Positions 44,467 through 56,087 of a stretch of 64,000 nucleotides of DNA are shown piece after piece (the first letter of the stretch is position 1; each line of letters opens with the position of its first letter). The notes under the pieces are model-generated. The model was given only the letters and a program-made list of their open reading frames with translations, did no database searches and was not told where the DNA came from. A program made the position numbers and the translations under genes. The DNA comes from Hygrocybe punicea (taxonomy: Eukaryota > Basidiomycota > Agaricomycetes > Agaricales > Hygrophoraceae), in the NCBI GenBank assembly GCA_963556145.1, contig OY744461.1, positions 8,690,891-8,754,890 on the forward strand, given 5' to 3'.

Positions 44467-46034
44467 CATCAGTAAATGGGGTTTTGACTTATTTGACTTA
44501 GCTGACTTAATCACAAGCCATAAGAGGCTAAGTAAACTAATTGTCCGATAAGTAGACTAAGTATATCTAAGGCACTAAGTAACATACACTTTTACTTTGT
44601 GTTTTTATTTTTCTTAAGACTTTTTTTACTTTTCATATATTCCATTGTCTTTACCCTTTTTGCTTCCTTAACACTTTTTCGTAGTTCAGTGTGGATGATT
44701 ATGTAATATACATCGAAGTGGCGAGTCGAAAATTTCTTTATGTCCAAACTTTGGCTTTATTTGTACACGGTTCGTTTTAACAAGGTAAGCGCTACCTCTC
44801 TTAAACGACTGCCACAACCTCCTTCTCCACCAGTGACCATGGCGAAGACCCAACGGCGGCACCACCACCACAAATGGAACGGCTGCAACACCACCACCAC
44901 TGGTGCCGACAGCGATGCAACAGCAGCAACATCACCACCACCACCACCACCAGTGACGGCGGCGACGCACCACCAGCACCGGCACCATCACGTCGGTAGC
45001 ACCACCAGCACTAGCACACCACGGCGGTAGAACCACCAGTACCACCAGTACCACCAGCGGCGACACCAGCACCAACACAACACCAGCACCATCACGGCGG
45101 CAGCGGCTACGCTATGACCACCACCATCACAGCGGCACCACCACCACCAGTGGCGGCAACGCAACAGCTGCAACACCACGACCATGACCACCAGCAACGG
45201 CAGCTATGCTGCGACCCCCACAACCACGACCACTAGCAATGGCGGCTACACTACGACCACCACCAGCACCAGCTCCATCATGTCGGTAGCACCACCAGCA
45301 ATAGCCCACCATGGCGGTAGAACCACCAGCAATAGCACACGACGGCGGTAGGACCACCAGCACCACCAGCACCAGAATCAGCACCAGCACCAGCATGGCG
45401 GCAGTGGCTACGCTATGACCACCACCAGAAACGGTGGCACCACCACCAGCACAGCGGCAGCAGCAGCACCAACACCAACACCAGCACCATCACGGTGGCA
45501 GCAGCTACGCTACGACCACCACCAGAAACGGCGGCACCACCACCAGTGGCAGCAATGCAATGGCTGCAACACCACCACCACCAGCAACGGCAGCTACGCT
45601 ACGACCACCACCAGAAACGGCGGCACCACCAGCACCAGCATGGTGGCGGCGGCAACACCAGCACCACTAGCACCACCAGCATGGCATCACCAGCAGCCGC
45701 AGCACCACCATTAGCAGCACGGCGGCGGCGGCAGTAGCAGCACCAGCTGGATACTGGGTGTGGCATTACTCGAACATACTGTACTTGTCCTGTAGTTAAT
45801 ATAATAGTAATATATTTTATTGATTTCTGCAAATATCCATTCTCAGTGAAATAATAGAAGAATAAGTACTATTTAAGATTGATAAGTCGACAATAAGTCA
45901 GATTTAAGTCATTCAAGCAGAGAGACCTACTTAATTTCGTCTTAGTCGTCTTAGTGCTTAAGACGCTCTAAGACAGCTAAGTGCTGACTAAGAGCTGACT
46001 AAGGCGGGATAAGACCGAACCCCATTTCCTGATG
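44467..46034. mobile_element. CTAAG-rich non-autonomous transposon with ACC-repeat core
   Basis: The ends are inverted repeats of at least 24 bp matching at 20 positions: CATCAGTAAATGGGGTTTTG at the left and CATCAGGAAATGGGGTTCGG read from the right. Both subterminal regions are dense in CTAAGT/GACTTA-type motifs (about ten near 44490-44580 and ten near 45870-46005), a pattern typical of transposase-binding arrays. The core (about 44860-45745) is a degenerate array of ACC, AGC and GGC triplets. No transposase is present. No target duplication could be assigned. Confidence 0.6.
44860..45745. repeat. Degenerate ACC/GGC triplet array
   Basis: About 0.9 kb of imperfect ACCACCAGCACC and GGCGGC units, including longer recurring blocks such as CGCTACGACCACCACCAGAA and GGCGGCACCACC. 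All six frames stay open over long stretches because of composition, so these frames are not evidence of genes. Confidence 0.9.
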
Positions 46035-46395
46035 CAGGGCTCCGAGAAAAAACCATGAGTCAGCACTGAGCCCAAACAGGCAGGAAGTTCCGGACCCCGA
46101 AAGTCTGCCAGTCCGCCGGTTGCGGCAGTCTGCCAGAACACATGTACAAACAAATCAAATACGCCAAACACCCACCCCACGACAAACGCACGTGCGATCC
46201 CTCAAAATACCTGCTTGCCGGCCAGGATACTGGTATGTCTTGCAATGCCAACCCACTTGTATGTCATTTCCCATTGTTTTTCGTCTCCAACATGCTAACT
46301 GTGACACATAGGTGTCATTACTGAAAACCCTCATAATGTATCTAGTCCCGACACTCCCTTTTCAAGCCGAACACTTCCTGCTTCTAGCCTATATC

Positions 46396-46909
46396 ATGTC
46401 CAACGTAGAAGGTCAAAATTGCCAGTCTTGCCACCGTTTTCTGCCGTATCAAGACTTCTGCAAGCCAGGTCTTGCCACCGACAAGTTTTATTCCACTGCC
46501 ACCACCCACTTCGCATCCCATGTCATCCGAAGTACCACTTGATCCACAGCTATCAGCAGCAGAACCATCCGCACCCTTATCTGAAGGAAACATGCCTATT
46601 GATCCGCAACTTTTAATGGCAGTTCAGCCCATTGACCCCACTATAGGGCTCGGACTCCTTGTCCCCTCTACGTCGCTCAATATTGATGCTCGCGCCAACT
46701 CTCGTTATGTTTCCCACATGCCGCCGATTTTCACAGAGCAGTGGGAGAAGGAGCAGGAGCTTCGTGAACGTCAGCGCAAGACAGATGCCACCCGACTTGA
46801 GAACATTAACAAGTCGAAACACACTAGCATTACAGTTTTGTCAGCTGTAGTGTTTTATCAAAAGGTAAATGCAACGGGATACATACGAAAGCCAAGATCC
46901 AGTCCATGA
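46396..46909 (+). pseudogene. Cys-motif KDZ-associated ORF (partial)
   Basis: MSNVEGQNCQSCHRFLPYQD and a following region with a frame change (HVIRSTT against SEVPLDPQLSAAEPS) give a CxxC protein with a Pro/Leu-rich linker (DPTIGLGLLVPSTSL) and a charged helix (TEQWEKEQELRERQRKTDAT). I recall small CxxC proteins of this kind at the start of mushroom KDZ cargo genes. The frame changes near 46500 at a possible short intron. The end overlaps the minus-strand fragment, so at least one is truncated. Confidence 0.4.
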
Positions 46910-47150
46910 AGCTGAAATACATCCTCCATTGCAGCCTGAGACCCTGGATCTTGCCAAATGGTGTCTTTGAGTGCATTCCAAAAGTCGACAACAAGGGGAT
47001 GGGGGAGATCACAAATACGACCAAGGAGGGTGGTTATCGATGGTGGAAGAATAAGTGGTGGTTTGTCGAGTGGGTGGTCTGCAGCTTGAGCAAGTAATAT
47101 GTCATCCCTGAGCCGTGCAGCCACACTTGTAAATTGAATTATTTGACGAA
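46858..47150 (-). pseudogene. N-terminal fragment of a CxC5-like KDZ-associated protein
   Basis: The minus strand reads PLRQIIQFTSVAARLRDDIL, then VVDFWNALKDTIWQDPG and MEDVFQLHGLDLGFRMYPVA. This is the N-terminal helical region that precedes the CxC5 cysteine cluster in many mushroom KDZ-type proteins. The cysteine cluster and the catalytic part are absent downstream. Confidence 0.6.
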
Positions 47151-47340
47151 GTGGGTCATTTTGAGCACATTGGCATGGCGAGTAATGAGTTCAACGATGG
47201 GTAGCATAGTTATTTAGTGTGTAGTCAAACTAACTATAATTTGGCGGACTCATAGCAGACTGGCGGACTGGCGGACTTTCGGGTTCCGGAATGTCCTCCA
47301 AACAGGCGTGTATTTCTAGTTAGCTCTGAGTCTGAAATAT

Positions 47341-47715
47341 TTGACAAACACTTAGCACTGAAAAAACGTAGAATTTGGCCCAAAATTGAGGCCAGATCCC
47401 CATCCAGACAGAAAACCCGCAAATCAGCGAAAAAAGTGTCCCAAACTTTTGGAAATATCGTGGAAGCGGCCTTTATAGGGATATTCGGGGGTCCCATAGT
47501 ATTACATAGATTTGTACTACAGTGGCACAATCAGAAGAAAAAAATTGTTAAAGGCAAAATATACCCGGAAAATTAGCCTAAAGGAGCTCCCACCTCCGGC
47601 CTGGGGTTCTGTAGTGAAGAAATGACAAGACTTGCAGAAGAGAAAGAAAAACAATCTTTTCAGAGTGAATACTATATACCTCATTGCCTCAGGTTATATC
47701 ATCCTACCGTTGCTT
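47341..47715. other. Intergenic with a repeat block
   Basis: Positions about 47465-47515 share the TATAGGGATATTCGGGGG TCCC block with 43043-43095 (inverted). No gene is supported. Confidence 0.45.
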
Positions 47716-49406
47716 TTAGACTCCGAACTTGAAGTCTTCACAAGTGGAGTAGCAAGATAGGCCTTTGGGAGGTCCGAGATATTCGTGTCCTGTCCCGTCT
47801 ACATATATAATTAAAATTAAAATATGGCCCGGGGAAGTGAGAAATTTAGGCCACACACTCACCAATGTTTCTGAGAGTCCGGCAGTGTGTATATCTTAGA
47901 AGAAGGAAGAAGGATGGGGTGGTGGGAAGGACATCAATCAGCCTTCAAGTTCCAAAACAACGAGAAAAGAAAAGACCAGGAGAAGGGGGGGGGGAGGAGG
48001 AAATGAGCTCACGAATTGATTTCATAACATGCAAGCCATCAGTCGTTTCTCCGGTTAGACCGGTGGTATTTGTCGACGTGTCCTTGTATGAATCTCGGCT
48101 ATTCAAGTTATATAGCATAGTAAGAGCGTAGATCCGACCGAGGCAAAAGGCGGACGTCATGGAGTCTGGAAAAGGGGGATATTAATACAATTTCAATTTC
48201 AGGGTGGGGGGCGAGAGGTAAACGCTCACCGTTGCTCTCATTGTCAATGAGGAACGAGACAAGAGAAATTACAACAACAACCGAAGTCACGGTCCCGGTA
48301 CTGATCGCGGCAGCTATGAGCTTGTGAACAAGGCTACAATGAAATGTCGGGTAGGAGTAGTAGTTAGTAATATAGAAGGGGGGGGATCAGATCTAATAAG
48401 GCCGGTCGTTTGATGATAGTAGGAAAACGTACTCTCGAGTACTCTTGAACGGTGACTTGATCCGACTCAATTGCCAAATGAGCGCAAGGGCGATGCTGAT
48501 ATCTGTAACCGCACTCATGGTGAACCAGAGTCTAGAATGTTATTTAGAATTGGAATGCTTCAAAAAAGCGTCAGCCGGAACAACAGAATACGTACATAGA
48601 GGAGGACACCAGCTTCTTCCGGTGTGCAAATGGTATGGTGTAGTATAAATACATATCTTCGATAGAACCACCAACCTACAGAACAACAAATATGAGAATG
48701 AGTAAAGTCATTACAGAACACAAAGAGCAATATACTTCGGCGAGTACGAAGAGGATCAATATCAGTGTGACGTATTTGTTCCTGCTCCTAGGCATTCAGA
48801 TGTCGCATTGAGTAGCAGACCAGGAGATGAAAACAAAAATCGGACTTACATCCAATAGTAACGGTAAATTAAGAAGAATTGCACAATAGTCTCTGAGGCG
48901 GAAATTGTTACGAGCGAGGCTAGACTTGGCCACCATCCCCTGTCAAGGTAATGGGGATCTCCTGTATAGGAGCGCAGGAACATCAATGATTGGTCAAAAG
49001 AAATGAAAGGCATATGAAAATCGTACCCCAATGGGTAATGGAATACTGCAAGCAAGGAGGGGGAGGCATGGTCCGAATAAGAATGAGTAAGACGAGTAAC
49101 ATAAATTGTTACATACGAAGTAGACGCAGGAGTTATTTGCGAGAGTAGAGATCGTGTCCACGAAGAGCGTGAAATAAACAACGCCTTGGAGCAGGCAAGA
49201 GTCCCGCTTGTCGCGTCTGGACGCCTTGTAATATTGAACGACGGCCACAATTTCCAGAGTGAACAATATCGAGTTTAGCCAGGTACCAATAAGGATGGTG
49301 CTAACAAGTGTTCATCGTGTGCGTCAGTTGATCGACGGCCAAGGAGCGGAAAAGAGAGGGAAGATACGAACCCAAGCACTTTGTCGATGCCGGGAACCAC
49401 AGCCAT
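47716..49406 (-). CDS. DUF6534-like multi-pass membrane protein, copy 2
   Basis: Exon order and splice phases mirror copy 1: MAVVPGIDKVLG, TILIGTWLNSILFTLEIVAV, GVVYFTLFVDTISTLANN, YSITHWG, DPHYLDRGWWPSLASLVTIS, SRNKYVTLILILFVLAE, LWFTMSAVTDISIALALIWQ, LVHKLIAAAISTGTVTSVVV, DSMTSAFCLGRIYALTMLYN and VMKSIR. The start is at 49406. Beyond the GTGAGC donor at about 48012 the last exon probably starts near 47901 (HTAGLSETL), but it then stays open to a stop at 47716, giving a longer tail than copy 1. The tail is uncertain. Confidence 0.82.
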
Positions 49407-50925
49407 TATCGCAACGGCTGTATCATCAAAGTAGCATGCATTTACATTTAAAGCATTGGAGCAACCAACTCACCTTCCCACCTTTCGCTTGGCTCCCACG
49501 TCAACAGAGAAGCAAGAGATGCCGGTACCTAACATTGCTATCACGTCAAAGATAGGGTCCCTAGAAATGTATGTTTTACCAGTGGATATCGATCGTTATT
49601 GAGACCGAGCCCAATATTGCCTCATGCCACCGTCTTGTTGTACATATATTCCTTCACGTCGATCCCAGTCCTGACGCACGTCCCTCCCAGCGTTGTGGCG
49701 AGGTGACCTTCGTTGGTATTCGGGCCAGGATCGTTCTCTAGTCTCGAGTAAGGTTTGACCACATATATCATGCATCATGGTCGGCGGTGATGCAGTGAGG
49801 GAAACACGATCACGATAAGGTCATATGGTAACCATAAAAGTCTCCGAAACCTAGCACTGGTATGTTTGGAAGTCTTCATCCCGTCAGGGACCAAGACGAG
49901 CCACCGGCCTGTTATTTACATAAGAAGAAACCGCCAGCGCATATATTATAATGATATATATTGTATCACGCACTTCAAAGTTTCAACCGTCAAGTTGCCA
50001 GATAGACGCATACATGTGCTCACGCTCAGATGAAAAGATTCCGGGCACGGAAGTATGCGAAAACCCACCCCGATCGATCTAGACACTGTCATGATCAACT
50101 CCCTAGATGCTACTACCGACTTCTAGAAGTCCTAATCCTGGCGGTCGCCAAGTCCCCGAAGACCTTAACAAGAACAGGACAGCTCGTCAAGATCACGAAA
50201 CGCGAAGTTCAGAAAGGGCGGTTTTCCCTCGTTTCAACTGAACGGCGCTAAAAGTTTCAAAGTTTTTTCTGATATCAAAACTGTCATTATCGGACCACTT
50301 GCGACTAGTACTGGAAGCCTCTCAGATACCTTCAGTCCGAGTCGGGACTCTTGTAGAACTCGTGATGCTCCCATGGCACACACACACTTCATGCCGTATT
50401 CGCCAGGAAATACTAACATGAGGGAATTGGCACAGGGTTTTCCAACAAGACCTTTACCAAGCCGGAGGGCGTTCCCACTGGCAAAAAAACTCTTTCACCG
50501 CGCTGATGTCGCAGTTCGCAGGAAACACATTCAAATCTTTGCACTGTACTGGTACTAGTACTTCCGGTGCCAACAGATGGAATCTGGCTTCATTTCCGCC
50601 TTTCCCTCAGGCAGCCTGAGGTAGGTCACGGTTTTGAGTTTCAGCATTGACCACTTCACGCTTTACCTTAGCCGTTGAAGAATATCGAGGGTACGATCAG
50701 CTCACGCCGCCAGGCCTGAAACAATGTCCATACTTCACTGATCACAAGCCCTTCCGGAGGCAGGGAGACCGACATGATGACACTTTTCCAGAGTATATGC
50801 GGAGCCGAGAACAAATATGTACAATACCAAGAATCACAGATGCATCGTCGAAGCAGATCATCATTCCTTCTGTGTTTATTAGAGAAGCCTCTTTCAATCA
50901 TCATCGATCATCGATCCCTCCGCTA
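49407..50925. other. Upstream region of DUF6534-like copy 2 and intergenic
   Basis: The first 350 bp resembles the copy 1 upstream region. From about 49800 to 50925 no gene is supported. The right part is the 3' flank of the DUF2461 gene. Confidence 0.5.
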
Positions 50926-52966
50926 TCACCCGTCCGTATCGTCACCGCTATCGCTGGTAGGCAAGGTCATCATATCATTCAAGCTGAAACACAAATGATC
51001 TTAATTAGTGAACAAACTCCAAGTTGTGCTCGTTTTGGCCCCGCCCCCCCTTGCCACAAGAACATTATTTCAAGCTCAACGCTCACCAATGCACGAACGG
51101 TCGCAATATCTCTGCCATCCGAGCAAGTTCCTCCTTGAAACCAGTCGATAAAACTTGTTCATCGCTGAATCTGAAGAAGATGCGATCAGTACATACGTAC
51201 ACTCAACATCAAATATCTCAGGGAAGCGCCAGCTAAGAATGTAAACAACAAAAACGATACACGACGCACTTGTACATCACAGCAAACGACCTGCATTTCA
51301 ATAAAGAGATATCCCTATCCAAATCAGAACTATTAGTTCTCTGGAAACCAAAATAATTACGGAATCCCAAGCAAAATTTTCTGTGGGCCAAAATCAAAAT
51401 CAAAAACCAAAAAAACAGAACGTTTGATGTTTGGCTCAAGGATCCAGTGTCAAGCCCAGGAAGATTGTAGTGGGGCAGAGTTCGCTGATGAGGGGAGTGG
51501 GGTGGACAGGAACGTAAAACGTGAAACGAAGCGGGGAAAAAAAACGAAACAAAAAAACGAAAACGTACTTGTGATTCTTGTCAATCCCTTTCGGTGCCAC
51601 CTTCAGCTCATCATCCAGTCCAAACACATTCCTACGCAAACCCTTGGGATCTGGCGTCGCTTCGCCAAAATGCTTGACAAATTCTGGCGAGGAGATGACT
51701 GTGCGTAGTGGGGTAGAGTTGCGTTGGATGTTGTTCCTAACAAATTACATTACAAGGGAAACAAAATTCAAAGGAGGCAGTTTTAATAACATTGTTTTGG
51801 AATGGTCAGCTTTTTACTTTACCTGATCGTAGCCAACTCGTTTTTGCCTGGACACCATGCACCGGCGGCAATCATGCTCTGGCCTCCGGGCTGGACTTGG
51901 GGCAGCAAGTTTAGACCAACAGCAGTTATGTTAAATTAAATTTACGTACTGGCTCTATCACCGAAGTCGGGTTTCACGTCAACTTTTACGTCAACACACG
52001 ATACTTATGATAACTAACGCACATGTGATCTATGACAAGTGATTTAGTGACTGACACGTTTTTGAGGAAGTAGCTCGCCACTGACAATGAGCAAAAACTC
52101 CTTTTCTGCCGCTCCTAGAAAAGCTTGCTGAGAACCCTTTCTTGTACGGAGTCTTGTCATTGCTGAACCGAACCTATTCGTTTGATAAGAAACCTCCGGT
52201 CAAGTAGCACAAGCAGACATAACAAACATCGCGATAGATCCTGTGAATTACGTCTCTTGATGGCAAATGGGGAATTTGGTTGTCGACGTCGATAAGAAGC
52301 GTTGTGAACTCTTGGATGAAATCTTTCCATTCTTGTTCTGCTAGGCGATAGACGGGTTCTATGGATCATAGCAATTGTTGTCAACCATCTGATATTAAAC
52401 GGCAGTGATGGGCGCTCTCTCGCGTACTTGCCGTGCAGTTTGAACCTGTCCTCGTGTCCGTTGAAGGTTGGACAGATCAAATATTCAAATCTGAGCTAAA
52501 GACTATTGTTATTGCTCTGATTACATACCATTGTCGGTCGTTGCATTCTGGATCTTGAAGGAAGGTCAGGAAATCGAGCGTATTCTGTGAAATCTGCCCC
52601 GGTGGCGCTGTATAGCAGTGTATGAAGGTCGATAGTCATGCAAGCGAGTAGGGAGCCGTTAAACACACCATGACCTTTCTTGGGCGCTTGAACGACCTGC
52701 CCAACAACCTCCTGACCCTCTTTTACATCAAATCCGTAACCGTCGCTTGCTTCATCGCTTTCTGGACCTTTTTTAATATTCTTCCTAGGCGACCCTCCCT
52801 GAAACAGCCTCGTTTTCCTTTTACGCGTTTCTGTGTTTGCTGGCACTTCGCCATCGTCGTCCAACGCGTCGCTGTCGAGCGCTGCAGCCTCGTCTTCCGA
52901 ACCTTGTTCGTCGGTGTCTCTCCGGGCCTTCTTGCCTTTTGATCGGGTTCTCGATGTCCGAGTCAT
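50926..52966 (-). CDS. DUF2461-family protein
   Basis: Minus-strand multi-exon gene. Exon 1 (from 52966) has a basic/acidic N-terminus (MTRTSRTRSKGKKARRD, then poly-acidic and Lys-rich stretches). Later exons give DFLTFLQDPECND, DFIQEFTTLLIDVDNQIPHL, DVIHRIYRD|VRFSNDKTPYKKGFSASFSR, GGQSMIAAGAWCPGKNELAT, NIQRNSTPLRTVISSPEFVK, GLRRNVFGLDDELKVAPKGI, DISLLKCRSFAVMYK and FSDEQVLSTGFKEELARMAE, ending NDMMTLPTSDS. These are the conserved blocks of the DUF2461 family (TIGR02453), found in bacteria and fungi, with no settled function. The N-terminal extension suggests nuclear location. It is divergent from acetyl-CoA synthetase. Confidence 0.85.
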
Positions 52967-53151
52967 GTTTTTCAGCAGGTTCAGTTTCAGGCACTTTGAC
53001 GTTTTCCACGGAATGCCGTCCTTTCCTGATCAAGTAATAACCTGATCATGCTAGTATTTAAATAAGTTGAATTGCACTCGTAACAAAAATTCAAACCCCC
53101 TACCCCGTTGATTTCCCCACCATCACCACCACCACCACCACCACTACCACC
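52967..53151. promoter_or_regulatory. Divergent promoter between the DUF2461 gene and acetyl-CoA synthetase
   Basis: Only 185 bp separate the two start codons. The side next to acetyl-CoA synthetase ends in a CACCACCACCACTACCACC run directly before ATG, a CA-rich fungal leader with a good start context. Both genes must share this short region. Confidence 0.6.
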
Positions 53152-55827
53152 ATGTCGTCTGAACCCGTTCCTAAACACCCCGTTGCGCCTCGCATGACTG
53201 GTCCCAAGAAACCCCACATTGGACCTGACATCGATGCGTACGAGGCTGTTCACTCGCAGACCGTTGGTCATGAATCTGATGCCTGGTGGGCAGAGGCAAG
53301 TCGTTTGCGCGTGTGTTCTGTGTGGATCATCTGCTTATACGAAGAATGTATGAAGATGGCTCGTGAGAACTTGCACTGGGATCGTCCTTTCCACACCGTC
53401 AGGACTGGCGGGTTCCAAGCAGGCGACATCACCTGGTTCCCTGAAGGAGCCCTCAACGCCTCCTACAACTGTGTAGACAGATGGGCTTTCAAGAACCCCG
53501 ATAAAGTGCGCTTAGAATCATATCCATGTAACATTATTAATATATTGATCGGCAGACTGCAATCATCTACGAGGCAGACGAGCCTGGCGATGGGCGCTTG
53601 ATTAGCTTCTCCGAACTTCTCCGAGAGGTATGCAGCGTAGCCAACGTCCTCAAGAAATTCGGTGTCAAGAAGGGCGATACCATCTCCATGTACATGCCCA
53701 TGACATGGCACGCTGTCGCCGCATTCCTCGCCTGCGCCCGCATCGGAGCCGTGCACTCCGTTGTATTTGCGGGGTTCTCGGCCGAGTCTCTCCGCGACCG
53801 CATCAACGATTGTAAGTCCAGGGTCGTCATCACCTCTGACGAGGGCAGAAGGGGTGGCAAGACAATCGCCACCAAAGCCATTGTCGACGCTGCACTGAAG
53901 GGCTGCCCTGCCGTCGAGCATGTCCTCCTTCTCAAGCGCACTGGAAATGAGGTGCCTTTGACTGAAGGAAGGGATAAGTGGTGGCACGAAGAGACTGCAA
54001 AGGTGCCCAACTACTGTCCACCTGAGATCATGGCCTCTGAAGATCCTCTCTTCATTCTCTATGTAAATTCCTTGTCACTTTTTCCCCGAGCACAATTCTC
54101 ATCATCGTCATTTGGCACTATAGACCTCTGGATCCACCGGAAAACCCAAGGGTGTCGTGCATACCACTGGAGGCTACCTCCTCGGTGCTGCGATGACTGT
54201 CAAGTACGTTTTCGACCTCCACCCTGATGACAACTTTGCTTGCATGGCCGACATCGGCTGGATCACTGGGCACACGTATGTATCTTTCAGTGAACATAAA
54301 CATAAACTGGTCTTTGAATCTTACTCGCCATTCAAGATACATTGTCTACGGTCCGCTCGCGAACGGTGTCACCACCACCGTCTTTGAATCGACTCCAGTC
54401 TATCCCACGCCTTCTCGCTACTGGGAAACTGTGGCGAAACACAAGCTGACGCAGTTTTACTCCGCTCCCACCGCTATCCGACTTCTCCGCCGTCTCGGCT
54501 CTCATCACGTCGAGGGTCAAGACCTTAGCAGCTTGCGCGTCTTGGGCACTGTTGGCGAGCCGATCAACCCTGAGGCGTGGCATTGGTACAATGACCATGT
54601 AGGGAAAAAGCAATGCGCGATTGTCGATACCTTTTGGTAACGCTTGCTTGTCATGTCTACTTCATTGGGTTGGTTTTGATCTTGTGCATATAGGCAAACC
54701 GAAACTGGGTCAATTGTCGTGACACCTTTCCCAGGCGCAATCGAGACCAAGCCTGGTTCAGCAACAGTGCCCTTCTTTGGCATTGAGCCTGCCATCTTGG
54801 ATGCTGTTTCAGGCAAGGTGCGCACATAACCTGTTACGCGATGATCTGCTGGTATTGATTATTTCATTTGACGGCCTCAGGAGTTGACCGGTAATAGCGT
54901 GGAAGGTGTCTTGGCGTTGAAGACTCCCTGGCCGTCCATTGCTAGGACTATCTACGGCGACCATCAGCGATACCTCGAGACCTACATGCAAGTATGTCTG
55001 TCTACCTTTTAATTTCTCGCCTTTCCTTTTCAGATTGCTCACAAACATCTTGTAGCCGTACCCTGGGTTGTTCTACACCGGGGATGGTGCTGCCCGAGAT
55101 GAGCATGGCTACATCTGGATTAAAGGTCGCGTCGACGGTGCGTGTTTCATTACTTGCCTTTGCCGGAGGCATTCGTGATTTATCGACATCGTATTGCTAT
55201 GTGCAGATGTGATCAATGTATCCGGCCATCGACTTTCGACTGCTGAGATTGAGTCGGCTCTCATTTTGCACAAAGGAGTTGCCGAAACTGCTGGTAAGAA
55301 TGATTTCTCGGCTTTTCTACGAACATTCTACTGATTGAACGTGTTCATCTTTGCGTAGTCATCGGAGCGGCAGATGACCTGACCGGGCAAGCCGTGCATG
55401 CCTTCGTCACCCTCAAACCGTGAGTTCAATATTGTCATCCTAGATCCTGGACTTATACCCCCTACCTTTTCGGCTGTGGTTGACTCTCGTGTATATGTAG
55501 TGAATTCAAATTTGATGACGACGCGTCATTGTCGAAAGAACTTGTCCTCCAGGTCCGCAAGGTCATCGGGCCCTTCGCTGCACCGAAAAAGGTTTTCCTT
55601 GTCGGCGATCTGCCAAAGACGCGTTCTGGCAAGGTACGCTCCCTCTGGTGTTCTACTTTGATCACAGGAATGAGCGAGACGGCTGATAATTTCTGTCCTT
55701 GCAGATCATGAGACGCATCATGCGCAAGATCGTTGCTGGCGAAGGCGACCAACTTGGAGATCTCAGCACGCTTGCTGAGCCCGGTGTCGTCGATATTATC
55801 AAGAAGAAGGTTGCACAAACTGGCTGA
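53152..55827 (+). CDS. ACS1: Acetyl-CoA synthetase (AMP-forming)
   Basis: Twelve exons (53152-53295, 53356-53505, 53556-54062, 54124-54275, 54337-54636, 54694-54817, 54881-54991, 55056-55137, 55207-55293, 55359-55419, 55501-55633, 55705-55827) give 657 aa without a break. It converts acetate, ATP and CoA to acetyl-CoA for lipid synthesis and histone acetylation. Motifs: [21 protein letters not shown]-loop [14 protein letters not shown] (split by an intron), [24 protein letters not shown]-type loop (here [15 protein letters not shown]), [14 protein letters not shown], and [12 protein letters not shown] with the catalytic Lys that is acetylated in this family. Length is normal. Intron 1 uses a GC donor (GAG|GCAAGT). 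Confidence 0.96.
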
Positions 55828-56087
55828 TTCGTCGTCTTCTTGCTCCTGGGCCGATAATGTAAATGTTGATACCACGATGCTCCAAGGTATGTATGTATGT
55901 ATGTATGCGTAAATGTAGAACTACATTGGCGACGGCGCCAAAGATGTGTTAGATACTCGTGTACTCAATAAATTTCAGAGTCTTCGGAAAGGAAAGCAAT
56001 TTATGTCAGTCCGGTTACAACTACTGTGATATTATATCCTAGATCGAGTACTATTCAAACTACTGACAATGCCATGCACAACTAGAC
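55828..56087. terminator. 3' region between convergent acetyl-CoA synthetase and PLC genes
   Basis: Contains a short (GTAT)5 run at about 55887 and an AATAAA signal near 55968. Two transcription units converge here. Confidence 0.5.

Larger units (their letters stand above)
46065..47315. mobile_element. KDZ-type remnant between inverted segments
   Basis: Segments 46069-46139 and about 47241-47312 are diverged inverted repeats sharing GGCGGACTGGCAGACTTTCG and TCCGGAA. Between them lie a plus-strand Cys-motif ORF and a minus-strand fragment of a KDZ-associated (CxC5-like) protein. The whole looks like an internally deleted element. Confidence 0.5.

Noticed and set aside
44740..45832. Several long ORFs on both strands in the ACC-repeat core
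   Set aside because: Low-complexity triplet repeats keep all frames open. The products are His/Thr/Pro or Val/Leu/Gly runs without domain structure.
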